From: Hypericum androsaemum
Lineage: Eukaryota > Streptophyta > Magnoliopsida > Malpighiales > Hypericaceae
Direction: 5' to 3'
Assembly: GCA_963995505.1 (NCBI GenBank)
Contig: OZ023199.1
Span: 310,001 to 374,000 of the forward strand
DNA length: 64,000 nucleotides
Below the pieces are notes generated by a model that saw nothing but the letters and a program-made list of their open reading frames with translations, was not told where the DNA came from and made no database searches. Positions 1 through 12,414 of this stretch are shown here, one piece after another; positions within the stretch are counted from its first letter, which is position 1, and every line of letters begins with the position of its first letter. The position numbers and the translations under genes were made by a program.

Positions 1-1436
1 TACCTCATAGATTTTTAATCTTTTAGTTTTGAGAAATTGAACTGATTGATCCTTATTCACAAAAACAATGTAGTAAATTTTCAATATTCCCTATTTACCC
101 TTTCCAAAAGTAATTATTAAATAAAGTTATAAACAAAGTATTTTATTTTTCTCTATACTCTTCCTTTCTCCCTCGCCCCCTCTCTCCTCCATTGAACAAA
201 TGGAAGGTGAGAAAATAATAATCTCGTATATCTTATTGATTATGAATTACATACATATTGTTGCCGATAAAATTGTAGTAGAACGTCAAAACGAACTTAG
301 GAACGGGTCCGGAGTGGTCGTCCCAAGAGCGATTGAACGAAAAAGTAAGGATGAAAAAAATATGGGGAACAAGAAGAGAAGAATTAAATTAGAGTAGGTA
401 AGAGAGAAAAGAATTGGTGGAGAAGAAAGAACTTTATTAAAATTATAGGGGAGAGGGGGAAGGAAAAAACATAAAAAATAGATAAGTTAAGCTAAGAAGT
501 CAAGTTGAAAGTTTGATATTTGATTTGTAGGTCTCCTTCATGTCTGTGCCTAGCTCTTCTTATATAGAATAAACTAGCCCCAATCCCATACAAAAATCCA
601 GGCTCCATTCAATATAGGACAACCTAATATAGCCCAACCTAAAACTTCCAACCCAAGTTTGACCTCCTTCTGCGTCAAATTTGGAGAAGTTATGAACTGG
701 AAAGTTCTAGATCTATCTTTTTGTAGTTTTTGGAATCGCATCAATCAGATACACGATTATGAAAATACGACTGTTTTACTGAGACAGGGTCAAGCGAATC
801 CGCGAATTAATTTTCCCCTCCAACACATACATACAAGAGACTACAGTAACTAGTGTATAATGTTACAACTAATTACATCAACTATTCTAGCCGTTTTAGT
901 GTGGGAACTTACAGACTAGCGTTGGCTATGTGAGACCTTCAGGGACAATTAATCGAACACCATTAGTGCATAGCAGCCAAACCCAACATAGGTCCTTCCA
1001 TCTTCCTCTCGTTGATCACAAAAGAGATCAACCAGCATCTTCAATAATTCTTACCATTCATTCTCTCTGTCTCATCCTAAAACCAAGAAAAATGAATTTC
1101 TTCTTACTCCATTGATCATTATGACGGTTCTAATCAAGACCATCGAGAGTATTGGCAAACTCAGATTGATGTTCTTTGGGAGGAAATTTGGTCTTCCTAT
1201 TTGGCCCATTGTTCCTATTTTATTTGCCACAACAAGTTAAGGAAGAGCAGGAAAAGAAACACTGAGTTTGAAGCACATGAATGGTTGGTTGTCTTCAGGA
1301 TATGAAGAAAATTTGGGAATATTGAAAATTTCACAGTAGGACCAATGAGTTCTATTTCTTAAAACTCAGGGATTAAAAATTATTAGATGGACTTCTCAGT
1401 ATATTATATCCAAATTTAAGGACTTTCCCTAAATTC
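1..1436. other. Intergenic, no gene recognised
   Basis: This A/T-rich stretch has only short open frames of under 70 codons. None has a recognisable motif or plausible splice partners. I see no RNA gene or clear transposon end here. Confidence 0.5.
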
Positions 1437-1908
1437 TATTGCGTTGACCTAATTAAGACGGTGGTAAGTGCTATTAGTTTTTTTTTTCCGGAAAGAGAAC
1501 TACTTGAAGACACAAATGTAATAAAAAGATATGTCAAAACATGAAAAAAGCAAGTCCATCCTCCTCTCTTGTCGATTTGGCTTCCGTCCAGAATCGAGCA
1601 TTGTCGATTCTGATCCGCATGATTTGATGAGTTGTTGTACTCTCTTGTTTTTTGAGGGATCTGAGATATTGTACTCGATGGCGGACCATAATGTAAAAAG
1701 AAAAAGCGTTCTACGCAAACTGGGCTTTTGTAGTTGGACTATTCGATTTAGCAAAGGGCAATTTGGTTTCAGCATTTTGGGTCACAAAACTTATAATTGT
1801 AGGCCCATGGGCTCATTAACTTAATATTTGGGACAACTGATCATTATGCAAGACTTCTGATGACAGGCATCTTTCGCAATTGCCTTCATTTGCAGCTCCT
1901 CTATTCTG

Positions 1909-2045
1909 ATGGCCCCTATTTTCTTCTTCCCGGACGGCAGATCACGGTTGACTGCATCTGAGAATCAGCCAGCAGTCGACGCGGTGGTCGGGAAACACGT
2001 GTTTTTTGACCATCTCGGATCACATTTTGAGGACAAGAGCTGGAC
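1909..2045. other. Strongly conserved segment shared by both duplicates
   Basis: About 135 bp here is nearly identical to 18755-18890, clearly more alike than the flanking duplicated DNA. It has an open frame on the + strand beginning MAPIFFFPDGRS, with only two residue differences over about 44 codons between copies. The frame ends differently in the two copies and matches no family I know. The segment also contains a CACGTG core, so a regulatory or untranslated role downstream of the DUF538 gene is as likely as coding. Confidence 0.45.
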
Positions 2046-2223
2046 GAATAATTTGACAACAGACAGGCAGTCTTCAGTTCCTGATAAGTTTCTATTTATT
2101 TGCCTGCCTGCCTGCCGAAGAAGAAGAAGAAGAAGGCGGCTGGATCGACCGATCGTATTCTTTGGTTGTAAAGCAAAAGGAGGGAAGTAGCAAGCACAAA
2201 CTCCATGGGAGCATCTGTTATTC

Positions 2224-2271
2224 CTATTCGGTGACGAGCATTGGAATGTCATCTGCTTTAGTTAAAGGCAG
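2224..2271 (-). pseudogene. Relic of DUF538 terminal exon
   Basis: Read on the minus strand, a TTTTCAG acceptor is followed by codons for LPLTKADDIPMLVTE and a TAG stop. This is the counterpart of the last exon of the DUF538 gene at 19260-19304, which encodes LPTKADDIPMLVTE. The relic has one extra codon and two synonymous differences in the shared part. No first exon exists upstream on this strand, so this is a detached 3' fragment. Confidence 0.75.
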
Positions 2272-2688
2272 CTGAAAATGTAAAACAAAGAAACGAACAA
2301 GGGATGGTTAAACTTGGGATCAAACTCAATTCCATTACAATAGCATCAAAAGGACCTGTTTCCTTGTTCTAGGAAAAAATAGCTAGTACAACAGAGGACT
2401 TGTTTGGCTCAGCCGAGATAATTTACCTGTTTTTACTTTGTACATTTCATCAAATCTGTTACCCAGGCAAAAAAAAAAAAAACCAAATTACTTGCATACT
2501 TGTTATGAGAAGAGGACTTCTCTGTACGGATGCCAAATGTATAGGATCATATTGTACTTTTGGCTTACACCGACTTATAGGGACTATAAATAGGAAGACT
2601 AGTAGATAATGATGTAACACCATTCTGAAAATTTTTGACATCAAATATGTAGAAACATTAGGTTACGTTTCTCTTCCTCTCTATCTTC

Positions 2689-3085
2689 TCTCTATCCCCT
2701 TTTCCCCAATTCTATCTTCTTAAAGGTCTGATTCATTCGGATCATAACAAATCTCAAACCAATTATTTATTTCTTAAGTACAAGTTACTTACTATTTAGC
2801 TACTGATTTGTTATCTAAAAAAAAAGCTAACCGCTACTCATTCTTCTTTTGTATCAACCATCCGATATATCTATCCGCTAGTCTATCTTCTCTCCATTCT
2901 CTCTATCCCCTTTTCCCCAATTCTATCTTCTTAAAGATCTGACTCATTCGGATCATAACAAATTTCAAACCAATTATTTATTTCTTAAGTACAAGTTACT
3001 TACTATTTGTTATCCACTAGCTAACCGCTACTCATTCCTCTTTGTATCAACCATCCGATGCTTAACTACTAGTCTATCAACTATT
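2689..3085. repeat. Local tandem duplication, about 212-bp period
   Basis: The segment starting 'ctctatccccttttcccc' at about 2689 recurs at 2901. The similarity runs through 'aaccattcattcgg'-like text, 'caagttacttact' and 'ctaaccgctactcatt' and ends near 3080. The matching part of copy 2 (19.55-19.70 kb) holds a single version, so the doubling arose after the larger duplication. Confidence 0.75.
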
Positions 3086-3235
3086 TTCTTGTTCGTTTGT
3101 TTTTATCTGCTGAGCAGCAACTATGGACAATCTGTTATTCGTTGCTCATCTGCTATTAACTATATATCTATTATCTGTTTTGTCTACCTATTTGCAATTC
3201 ACTATCTGTCCTGCCCACTATTGTTTTTTTGAGGG

Positions 3236-4138
3236 AACTTGCAACTAATGTTCAAATTGCATAATTCCATGGAAACATCTGTTATTTTTGTGTTGTCCTC
3301 CTCCTCCTCCTCCTTTGCTCAAAGCTGAATATCTGTTATAATAATATCATCAGTTGTTGGGATAGAGTTAGATTTAGTTTAACCAAAAGTTATTGATTGG
3401 AAAGTTTTGCCAAATGTACTTGTCTCTAACCTGTACCAGTGTACCAGGCCTATTGAATGTTCCAATATTTGCTGGTATTCAAAAATTCTATATATTGTTG
3501 CAAATTGTATTCAGCCAAATCCTTATTATTTTGTTAAGAAAATAGCAATTAATAAATATATTTACTACTAATTTTTTTATATAGGTAAAATGTTTATATT
3601 ACTCCCGTAAAATATTACACCTAATAGTGTCCGAGGACACAAGTTCGCCTAAATAAATAGGTTCTAGGAAGTACATATAATTGAAAACATGATGCACCAA
3701 GTTAAAATACTTCCTAGAATCAATAAACCACCAAAAGAAACTCCCTGCCCACCTTGCGTAATCACCCTGGCCCCACTTTAATAAGTTAATTGCTTGCATG
3801 TATACCATCGGCCCCTTCCAGATTTTAAAAGTTTAATAAACACACTATACTTATGAATTGGTCCACTTAAATTCCTATATTTCTAAACTCTAAAGAGACC
3901 AATTAACATCTTGTCATTGGTGACGTTTTAAATTTGCACTTCATTCTTATCTTATTTTAAAGATAAAAATAAAATGCATACAAAAATCAGACATCATTCT
4001 CTTTGTAAAACAGTTCTCATTAAAAAAGACTGAGAGTTTATGTTACTGTACTAAAACTAGTTCCAATAAAAAATATCCAACTTGCATCAAACATTTTCCT
4101 ATTTTCGAGTTGTTGTCGATTTTGTTCTTGTTAATTAT
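3236..4138. other. Intergenic, no gene recognised
   Basis: This stretch has a short CCT run near 3297 and otherwise A/T-rich unique-looking DNA. No exon, RNA gene or transposon terminus could be supported. Confidence 0.45.
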
Positions 4139-5999
4139 TGTTGAAGTACAAAAATAACATGTTGAAAGTTCGGGGTCGACTAGGACGATCATAAAGGCAC
4201 CTTTACTTGGACATCAATTTGTCTTAACTGGGTATGCTCAAGTCGACTTGGGTACCCTCAGTCTTAAGTCAGCCTGGGTACCCTCGGCAAATGTGGTTGA
4301 ATTCCTCAGCCTCAAGTCAGCTTGAGTTCTCTTAAGGTATGTAGGCCTCCTTCATGTCAGGTCAAACACTTGGAGGGAATAAGAGGGCTTCGTTAAGTGA
4401 GATCAAGTTGGACTTCCTCAATTCTCTTAATGAGTGTCCGTATTTGGTAATTTGCAGTAACATTCAACCCGAATCTTGGAATGAAGTGATTCTTACGGTC
4501 ATAGAAAGCTAAGAGGTATATCTCCAACTTATGTTTGAAGATCCTTGCCTAAATCTTCATGGAAGAGGGTAAAAAATAAGGCTTCAAGTCTCTGTCATAT
4601 TTTTCTCGTTGGGGACCGTCAAACATTAGTAAATCACCCATATATTTTGACTCGGACCTCAGAATAAGATGATTCTTGAGGATAGGAAAAGGTGAGAGAT
4701 ATATCTATAACTTTGTAGTTTATCATTTCTTCTGATTCGGAGCTTAAAAAGGTCTAAAATCCGTTGGAATTCACCCCTAGGCAGATTATCGCCAACTCAC
4801 CCTAGGCCGATCGTCGCCACTTTCACTCTAGGCCGATCGTCATCATATGGTAAAAATGACCGTATCTTGTGACTCAAACCTTGGAGCGAGAATAATTCAA
4901 ATTATTGCAAAAAGCTAAGACACAGATCTACAATTTTGTAGTTTATAGATTTTTCTAATTCGGAGCGGAAGAATGTCAAAAATCTGTCTGAAGTCAGCCC
5001 TAGGTGGATCATCGCCCACTTCGACCCTCCTAGGATTGTCACCGATTCGACTCTCCTCAGATCGTCGCCAACTTTGACCCTCCTTGGATCATCGCCCGCT
5101 CGACCCTCCTTGGATCATCGCGAGTTGTATTCGTCGCCAGCTCCCGCTTGCCTTGGATCATTGCGGTTTATGAATCTTCTTGGATCATCGCAAGTTGTGT
5201 TCATCGCCATCTCCCGCTTGCTTTGGATCATCATGCGTTGTGACCCTCCTTGGATCATCGCCAGATTGTGACCCTCCTTGGATCATCGGCCGTTGCGATC
5301 TACCCTTATCGTCGCCCAATACTTGCCATGAGCCAATCCTCACCAATGTGCATTATGGGCTGATTGTAGCCCGTTCTCTTTATAGAGGCAAATTGGTCGA
5401 TTGGGCGGGGATAGAGATTTTGTATTGACACCGAACTCGGTGTCGGAGAGACTTGAAGAGACCGTGCTAAGACATACTTGAGGAGAGTTATAGGAGATTG
5501 TGGATACCCGATGCACTCTGACTCTCAAGAGTTAAAAGCGAACATGGAGTCTACAAGGGACGAGATAAGCTCGAGAAGACCGGATGTGTTTGGATTATTG
5601 GAGTGATACACAGACTTGGATTCTAGAAGATATGAAGACGTCGAAGACGGGTGGACTTCTGGAGACCGGGATAGCTCGAGTCGGATAAGGATAGGTGTTG
5701 GAAAGGATATAGTTTAGGTCATCAAGTCTGACTAAAATACGGCTTAGGATAGGAGACCGGGTAGGTTTTTCATTTTCTATATAAGCAGCGCTTGGGGCGA
5801 GGCATATGGCCATCACAAAGTTCATACACACAATCCCCAAGCTTTAGCTTTATCTTAGTTTGTAGCTCCGGTTCGGTTTCATTCTTTCAACAAAGAGCGG
5901 TTCCTACCTTTTTTTTCCCTCGCGTTAGACCGACTTTGAGACGAGCACTCCAGACCATCGTAAGATCGATCAATGTTCTCTCAAATTTTCCACCCAACA
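4139..5999 (+). mobile_element. Probable solo LTR, about 1.86 kb
   Basis: The segment begins TGTTG and ends CAACA, the short inverted termini of LTRs. The flanking pentamers are ATTAT (4134-4138) and GTTAT (6000-6004), a 4/5 match expected of an old 5-bp target duplication. Near the right end a TATATAAG box at about 5780 precedes a pyrimidine-rich leader, as in the promoter and U5 part of a plant LTR. No primer-binding site or polyprotein follows, so it looks like a recombination-derived solo LTR. A second TGTTG at 4160 is an alternative left end. The superfamily is not determinable from this alone. Confidence 0.55.
4775..5310. repeat. Degenerate tandem repeats inside the LTR
   Basis: There are two related series. 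The first is a 'ccctaggccgatcgtcgcc' type near 4780-4850. The second is a 'gaccctccttggatcatcgc' type repeated about ten times between 5030 and 5300, with variable spacers. A 'cggagc...gtcaaaa' leader occurs twice upstream (4735 and 4960). These are probably internal LTR repeats; the short frames across them are not believable genes. Confidence 0.65.
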
Positions 6000-6386
6000 G
6001 TTATAGTTTAACTAAATTCGCTAGTTTGAATAATTTTAGGGAACTATTATCATCGGTAGTTCTTAAAAACAACACGATCATCAATTTTTATTGTTTTGTA
6101 CAAAATTAGCCAACGAACCATTCACCACAATCAAAAAGCAAATCAAGCCTCTTTCGTTCTTATAGTGAAAATGTACTGTCTTTTTGTCATGTTTTTTGAA
6201 ACTTCATATATTAGTCAACAAGAGGGCAATGCTCTTTGGACAATTTGCAAGAGTAGACCACGAACTAGACCCAACATTGTCACAACGACGTCATCAATTA
6301 CACTATACGTATTAGGGACAGTGTGCGAGCAAACAGAGACGATGACAAGATCTTAGGTAGGGATGATAGTTCAATGCGTTTTGCAA

Positions 6387-6442
<56 letters not shown>

Positions 6443-6976
6443 CAACATAACGATGATGTGACAAATTTAAGACGAAATAGATATGGCGTAAAGGTTAAGA
6501 TGGTTACATTTAAAAAGGTGAACAAGCACAAAACTCAAAGAAAATAAGAACAAACTATCGCATGTAATAATTTGCTCTTTTATTTATTAAGGAGCGTCAT
6601 TTAATGTTATTATTCAATATTAGATGACGTGCGAGGAAAACAAAGAAACAACCTAGTTAAGCGCTTTGTCTCCATATTATTGTTCAATAAGCCTAGCCGA
6701 GACGGGTTCGAATTCAGTGAGGACTATGCTAATCTTTATCGATGGGAATGGAAGAGAGATTGAATGGCATTAGGGGCAATATTAATATATTACTATTATT
6801 AAAAAATTACAAATTAGGGAATATAGTTATAGAAATAATTAAAAAAGAAACAAATACCATCCAATTACCCTAAATCACGTAACAATACTATCAGTAACAC
6901 AAAAAAAATTAAAAAATAATACAATTTATGGAAATACAATTATAGAAAACAATACAATATATGGAATATAATTATG
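6000..6976. other. Intergenic with an AT microsatellite
   Basis: The stretch contains an uninterrupted (AT)n run at 6389-6438. A possible box-B-like 'GGTTCGAATTC' lies near 6706 and could belong to a decayed SINE. No gene was recognised; the frames crossing the AT run are artefacts of the repeat. Confidence 0.5.
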
Positions 6977-7275
6977 AGAATATTGGTATCCTTGTACTCG
7001 GATATTGATTTCCTTCTTCTCAGATATTAGTTTCCTTTGACTCTGATATTGGTGTCTTTCTATTCTGCTATTTGTTTTCTTCTTCTATGATATTGGTTTT
7101 CTTCTACTCTCATATTGGTTTTATTCTTCTATGATATTAGTTTCCTTTGACTCTGATATTGGTGTTCTTCTACTCTGATATTGGTATCCTTCTTCTCGGA
7201 TATTGATATCCATGTATTCGGATATTGATATCCTTCTTCTTAGATATTGGGTTCCTTCTTCTATGATATTGAGCT
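6977..7275. repeat. Minisatellite, about 27-bp unit
   Basis: Roughly eleven imperfect copies of a unit of the form 'gatattggtntccttcttct' plus a variable tail occur here. Unit-to-unit variation is high (ggt/gat, tccttc/tctttc). It lies in non-coding A/T-rich DNA. Confidence 0.8.
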
Positions 7276-8246
7276 TTGTTACTGAGAAGACAAAATTTCA
7301 ATTAAGAAAATCAATAAGAAAGCCAACAGCGTCATATCATTGAGCTTTATTATACTGCAGAACATCCTTTTACAAATGAAGAACCTAGGCATTCAAACTA
7401 TCGACGATAACTAACAAAGAAGAAAATATTAATAAAAACAAGTTACAAAATTTCAAAGCTAGGAATTGACGGATTGAGGAAAAAGAATTGTGTGGGGGCA
7501 ACGTACCGCACTAGCCCTGATTTTTGATGGAAGAAACGACGTCGTCAACCACTCGCATCCCACCATAACTTCAGGAAAAAAAGAACCCAAAATAGAATTG
7601 CAAATTTAGTGGATGTTTATGGAGGCAAATCGTAAGTTCGTGAATTCTTTTAGGTTGGCGGTGATGAAGAGAGAGAGGGAGCTATTTTTAGGTTTTTTTA
7701 GAGCCAAAATAGAAAACCTAAATCAAGGGATTTTTTGTAACGTGGGATTTTTTTGGGATCCTTAGTTGGGTCTTTACGGGTAAAAATACTATTGTACTCT
7801 CGAATGATAATGACCGTCAGATCTGAAAATGAGTTTTAAAAATCAAATCATATGTCCCAAATTTAGTCCATATTATGGGGATAATTTTTATGTAGTCCCC
7901 ACTGAATCCAAATCAAGCCGACCGGGACAATTTGAACTTTGCCACCTATATCTTTTTTCAGCTTCTTCTTCACGTCATTTGCATTCAATCGTCCTCTCAC
8001 TATTACGTACTTTGTCTCCATGTCCGTACCTACAAAATGGGCATCTGTGATTTACACGTGTAAACAATTTGTATTAGTCGATTTAGCATAATAAAAAATC
8101 AAAAATAAATTAAATATGATTATAATTTAAATTAGTCAATTAGTCATACTCTTTATTTGAGCAATGGACCACTTTGCTTTACTCTCTTGGCCGTCGTTCG
8201 TCGTGTTATCGACCCTTACAACCACCTCCTCGAAAATGAGAAATTA
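7276..8246. other. Intergenic, no gene recognised
   Basis: This is A/T-rich DNA with no convincing exon or RNA gene. It ends at the target duplication of the hAT-type element that follows. Confidence 0.45.
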
Positions 8247-8254
8247 GTTACAAT

Positions 8255-8571
8255 CATGATTTTAAAAAATGCGGTCCGACCGGTTGGACCACAAAATGGG
8301 CACAAGACCGGGTCATTTTTAGGCTTTTGACCGGGGTCTGTATTAATCAGACCAAATCTAGTCGGACCGGCCAATTTTGAGGTCCATCCTGACTGGTCGA
8401 ACCCGATTAGTATAAAAATGGGCAAAATTGATTTTTTTGATAATTTTCGAGAAAAAAATTGATTTGACAAATTTATAAAGTAATAAAAAAATAAAAAAAG
8501 TAGATTTATAGAGTAGAGAGATAAAAAATTAAGTCTACTTTTTTTGTATGAAAAATAAGTATATTTTAACC

Positions 8572-8616
<45 letters not shown>

Positions 8617-8725
8617 TAAAATATTTAAAAATAAAAAATTTTGGTCTGACCGGTAGTTCGACCGGTCCGACCCGGAAGACGGGAGAAATTCCGGGTCGAC
8701 CTCCGGGTCGTTTTTTAAAACCATG
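8255..8725. mobile_element. hAT-type MITE with 8-bp target duplication
   Basis: The 471-bp element is flanked by identical octamers GTTACAAT at 8247-8254 and 8726-8733. The termini are inverted: the left starts CATGATTTTAAAAAATGCGG and the right, reverse-complemented, starts CATGGTTTTAAAAAAC. Sub-terminal sequence on both sides is rich in GGTCCGACCGG-like and CCGGGTC-like motifs. An 8-bp duplication is the hallmark of hAT insertions. There is no transposase frame, so it is non-autonomous. An (AT)n run at 8573-8610 lies inside. Confidence 0.85.
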
Positions 8726-8733
8726 GTTACAAT

Positions 8734-9273
8734 ACGATACATATAAAACAAGAATATATTTTTTAATCCAAATTAATAACCCAAAAAGGAAGACTGCTCA
8801 TATCATAGACACTAATATCGATTATGGACCGTGGCAAATACATCATGATTAAGACAGATTTGCATGCATACTGCGAATACGCGCAAGTGACTCCGTGGAT
8901 TACCACAAATGTTACCCATTGTCTCAAACTATTTGAGATTCCAACCAATGGAGTCAAGTCAGATTGTTTTAAAGTTCTTTCTTATGATATGCGAGACAGT
9001 TTATTTATAGGGCTGGCAAGCTTTGTAGATGCTAATTATAAATTCTCCTAGGAAGCTCAGTATATTCTTTAATTACCTTAATATACACGAAATATATAGT
9101 ATCAAAAAAGGAGAATAGAGATAATAACCCGAATCCAAGGAAAATAACACGCATTAAATACATGATATTTTTTTCTTGATCGGGATAGATACGATACTAG
9201 TGCATGGTAGTAACTTTTATTGTCTAAAATGATATTTGACTTAATCTAATTAAGACGGTGGTACATGTTATTA
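8734..9273. other. Intergenic; start of duplication copy 2
   Basis: No gene was recognised. The last 40 bases (from about 9236) match the left edge of duplication copy 1 near 1440 and form the left flank of the copia insertion. Confidence 0.5.
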
Positions 9274-9278
9274 CTTTT

Positions 9279-9791
9279 TTTTGGGTTTTACACCCATGAT
9301 CTACCATGTGGTGGCAAGTTCATATCATCTTGAGCCCACCTTCTCTTTCAAGTGGCAATTGTTGCCAGATCATTCTCTGCCACATCATGTTGATGACATG
9401 ATAAAACTAATAATAGCTATACAAAGTGGACAAAAACCACCACATGGGTGGTGACGTGAGAGGATGACATTCTCCTTATAAAAGGAGAAGATGGAGGATG
9501 ATTAAGGGTATGGAAAAATGAAGGGGTGAGTTTCACCACACACATAGATAAATATTTAGCTTATCTAGTAATTTTTGATTTGACTCTGAGGTAGATAAAT
9601 TCGTAGAAATTATTCTCGACTCCAATATACTGTGAGCGAGAATCGATCAGTGACAAAAATTCCGTTACGATCCTGTGGTTGATCCACGCTTCGAGAGAGA
9701 AGTATATTTATATTATTAATAAATTTGTTTCATTAATTAATTTCATAATTTCTTGCTTATAGTATGCTAATTTACTATATAAAAATTATCA
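9279..9791 (+). repeat. 5' LTR of the copia element
   Basis: This is the 513-bp partner of 16098-16610. A CCTTATAAAAGG box near 9475 is the likely promoter TATA. The 3' LTR starts with canonical TGTTAGG, whereas here the first bases have decayed to TTTTGGG. The LTR ends ATTATCA. Confidence 0.9.
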
Positions 9792-9792
9792 T

Positions 9793-9804
9793 TGGTATCA
9801 GAGC
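9793..9804 (+). other. Primer-binding site (tRNA-iMet type)
   Basis: TGGTATCAGAGC starts one base after the 5' LTR. It is the usual plant copia sequence complementary to the 3' end of initiator tRNA-Met. Confidence 0.9.
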
Positions 9805-12414
9805 TTGATAAGTTCTTGTTCTGGTTGCTAATTAATTTTTAAAAAGAAAAATTATGAGTAATTTTTGGTTCAAAAATCGGATTTGTTGGTAAACATTTTT
9901 CCCCAAATCAATCTACCCAACAATTCGCGGAGAATCCATGGTCGACGAGCCATGATTTCTTCTCCGACGTAAGGCCGTCTATGCGGACCTTAGTGCTCGG
10001 ATTTTTTCGAGCCAAAACCACAAAAAAAGAATTGAAGATGTTCGGATGGCAAACGACAATAACGTAAGAGAAAGTTATTATTGTTTTCTCGACGAGGAAG
10101 AGTCGAGGATGGCCAGTCCTGCTTGATAATTGACCAGAACGGCCCAAGTTCGGTGATGAGACGACGACCGGCATCGTTCTTTTTTTTAAGTCACCGTTTT
10201 CTTTCCCGTTTCTTTTGCTCCTGGAAGAACAAAATGGAGGAAAGAAGATGAAAATGAGAGGGGCAAAATTGGAATTTGGCAGAATTTTTTGCCTAATTAA
10301 ATTCGGGCTTTATTTCTAGCCCGTGAGGGCTTATTTTTCTTCCAGCGGCCCGACCCACGTGTTTGACTTAGAGTCAACACGGGCTCCTACTGTTGGGCCT
10401 CTAAAATAACACACTGAGCCCATTTTTACCAAACATGGTCAAGTGAGCCTGCTGTATTATTTATTCGGCCAAATCTGAAATTGGGCCAATTTGGGGATGG
10501 TCCAGATTTTTGTGTGGTAAGTTTGGACCAAATTGAAATCAGTACGGGCCTGAGCCCAACACGAATTTGAATAATAAAAAAGGGAAAAAAACCTCGCGGG
10601 TTCCCATGGACAGATGGGCCTCCATGTTAGGCCATTTGGGATTGACTTTGAAATTAAATTGATTTAAGTTATTCTTAAGTCAAAATGGGTCTTATGTGGA
10701 TTAAAAGATTATGAGTATCTTTTAACCATGTTTGTTTGAACAATTATTATGATAATTTTTACAAACCTAATATTTTCTGAAAAAGTTCAGAAAATATATT
10801 TTCCAATATTTTTGAAGTGTCATATTTGTTAGGGGGATCATAAGGATAGTAGAAAGGTACTAGAAGAGTATTTAATTTTTTGTTCACAAAAAGATACTAG
10901 AGTGTATCTAGGCTGGAGGTTATGACTGAAGAATAGAATAGCACACAATGTTCAAGCATCTTCTAATAAGGATGAAGATGATAGGAAATATCTAAGTTTT
11001 TCCTACCTCTTGGACATGGCACATATAAAGGCATTTTTTGAAGCGTCTATTTGGATATTTGGCCAGATGGAAATTTTTGTAAGAAATTACCTTCGATGCT
11101 CTAATGAAGTTGCGAAGTGGACGATGAGTGCGTCGCTTCTGTACTAAGGAATGTATTTACAGATTCCTGTATCCTAGTGCCCTACGGATCATTAAATCTG
11201 CGCCAATCTGAGTCATGTATTTTTAAATCTTTCTAGTTATGCGTGAATCATTTAAACTTATGTTAGGTCTTGTTGGAAGTTTCGAACACTTGGTGTTTAG
11301 AACTTCTAGTATATTCATGGTTGTTTTTTCATTCAATAAAGACATATATTGTCTTGACTAAATAAAATATTTAATTGATTGATTATAACTATGAGAAATA
11401 TCTACTTGACTATTGATGTGATTATAGTCTAATCTGTGGATGTACTCAGTCAATGAGTTGATCGCACAACGAAAAAGGTGTCTATGTGAGATATCCATTG
11501 TGATCAGCAAGCTAGCTATGGCTAGCCACATGCTCAAATGTTGAGTATGAAATCCAAACGGCCACATGCCTACAAGATTGGGTCATGTGAATGACCCTAA
11601 TGCATATTTATAATGTTATGACATTTCATGAATGCAGACTGTCAGCTTTAGCTGAAAGAGAATAACCTCTTAGCAATTGAAGTCCATCCTGAGGTGTATG
11701 CAACTAGTGCTTGTTCCAGTGGGAGCAAATAGTAAGATTGACCACTGTAGTGAAGACAAATGGAATTTTTGAGAAATAAAAAAGTAAAAATGAACGGACT
11801 TAATCCGAACTCAACCCGAAATAAGAGTTCTAAGGGTGAGAGGAACCTAAAGGTCTAACATTTTTGAGCTGAAATATTTTAACTGTCAAGCAAAGGGGCA
11901 CTATGCAATAGGTTGCACTGCCGAGAAGACGAGACGTTTATTTAACTCACTTGTAAGTGAATTAAATGTGTCTAGCTCTACCCTTCTAATTGAATATCAC
12001 TTAATTGTGAGTGGCAATTCAATAGAGATAGACCATATGACAAAAAAATGTGAAATCTTTGTCAAATTTTAATGAGTACCAACTGGAGCAAGCTCCATTA
12101 TATTTACATAAGTAGAAGTTAAAATGGTTGGCTCATATAGAGTGAGCCTACATACAGTGCTTCTACATGACGTGTTATATACTCAGAGAAATTCACAGAA
12201 TTTTATGTCTATTCTAGTTTTTCAATGACTCTTAGTTTCCGTTGGATGATTGAGTACATCACACTTAGTTAATTTTTTGGATAAGTCTTTACTCATTTTA
12301 GTTATTTAATGAATGGTTTCTCATCACAGATGTTGATCTGTGAGATTTACATAGTGATGGTTTTTTCGTAATCACAACTTTGCTAACGTCTCGAGATGAT
12401 GTTATGTTGTGATA

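Larger units (their letters stand above)
1440..3235. repeat. Segmental duplication, copy 1
   Basis: This block matches, in the same orientation and with small indels, the DNA around 9236-9278, 16611-16790 and 18525-19900. Shared landmarks include the run ending 'taagacggtgg', the 'gaaagagaactacttgaag' segment, a 'ggcccatgggctcat' segment, a CTGCCTGC repeat, and the last exon and intron of a DUF538 gene. Copy 1 lacks the copia element and a 1.7-kb block present in copy 2. Relative to copy 2 it has lost about 150 bp near 2228. The gene's first exon is not found here, so the duplication captured only the 3' part. Right of about 2280 the match becomes patchy. Confidence 0.85.

Noticed and set aside
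6298..6547. Frames across the AT repeat
   Set aside because: The Ile-Tyr runs are translation of (AT)n; nothing else supports coding.
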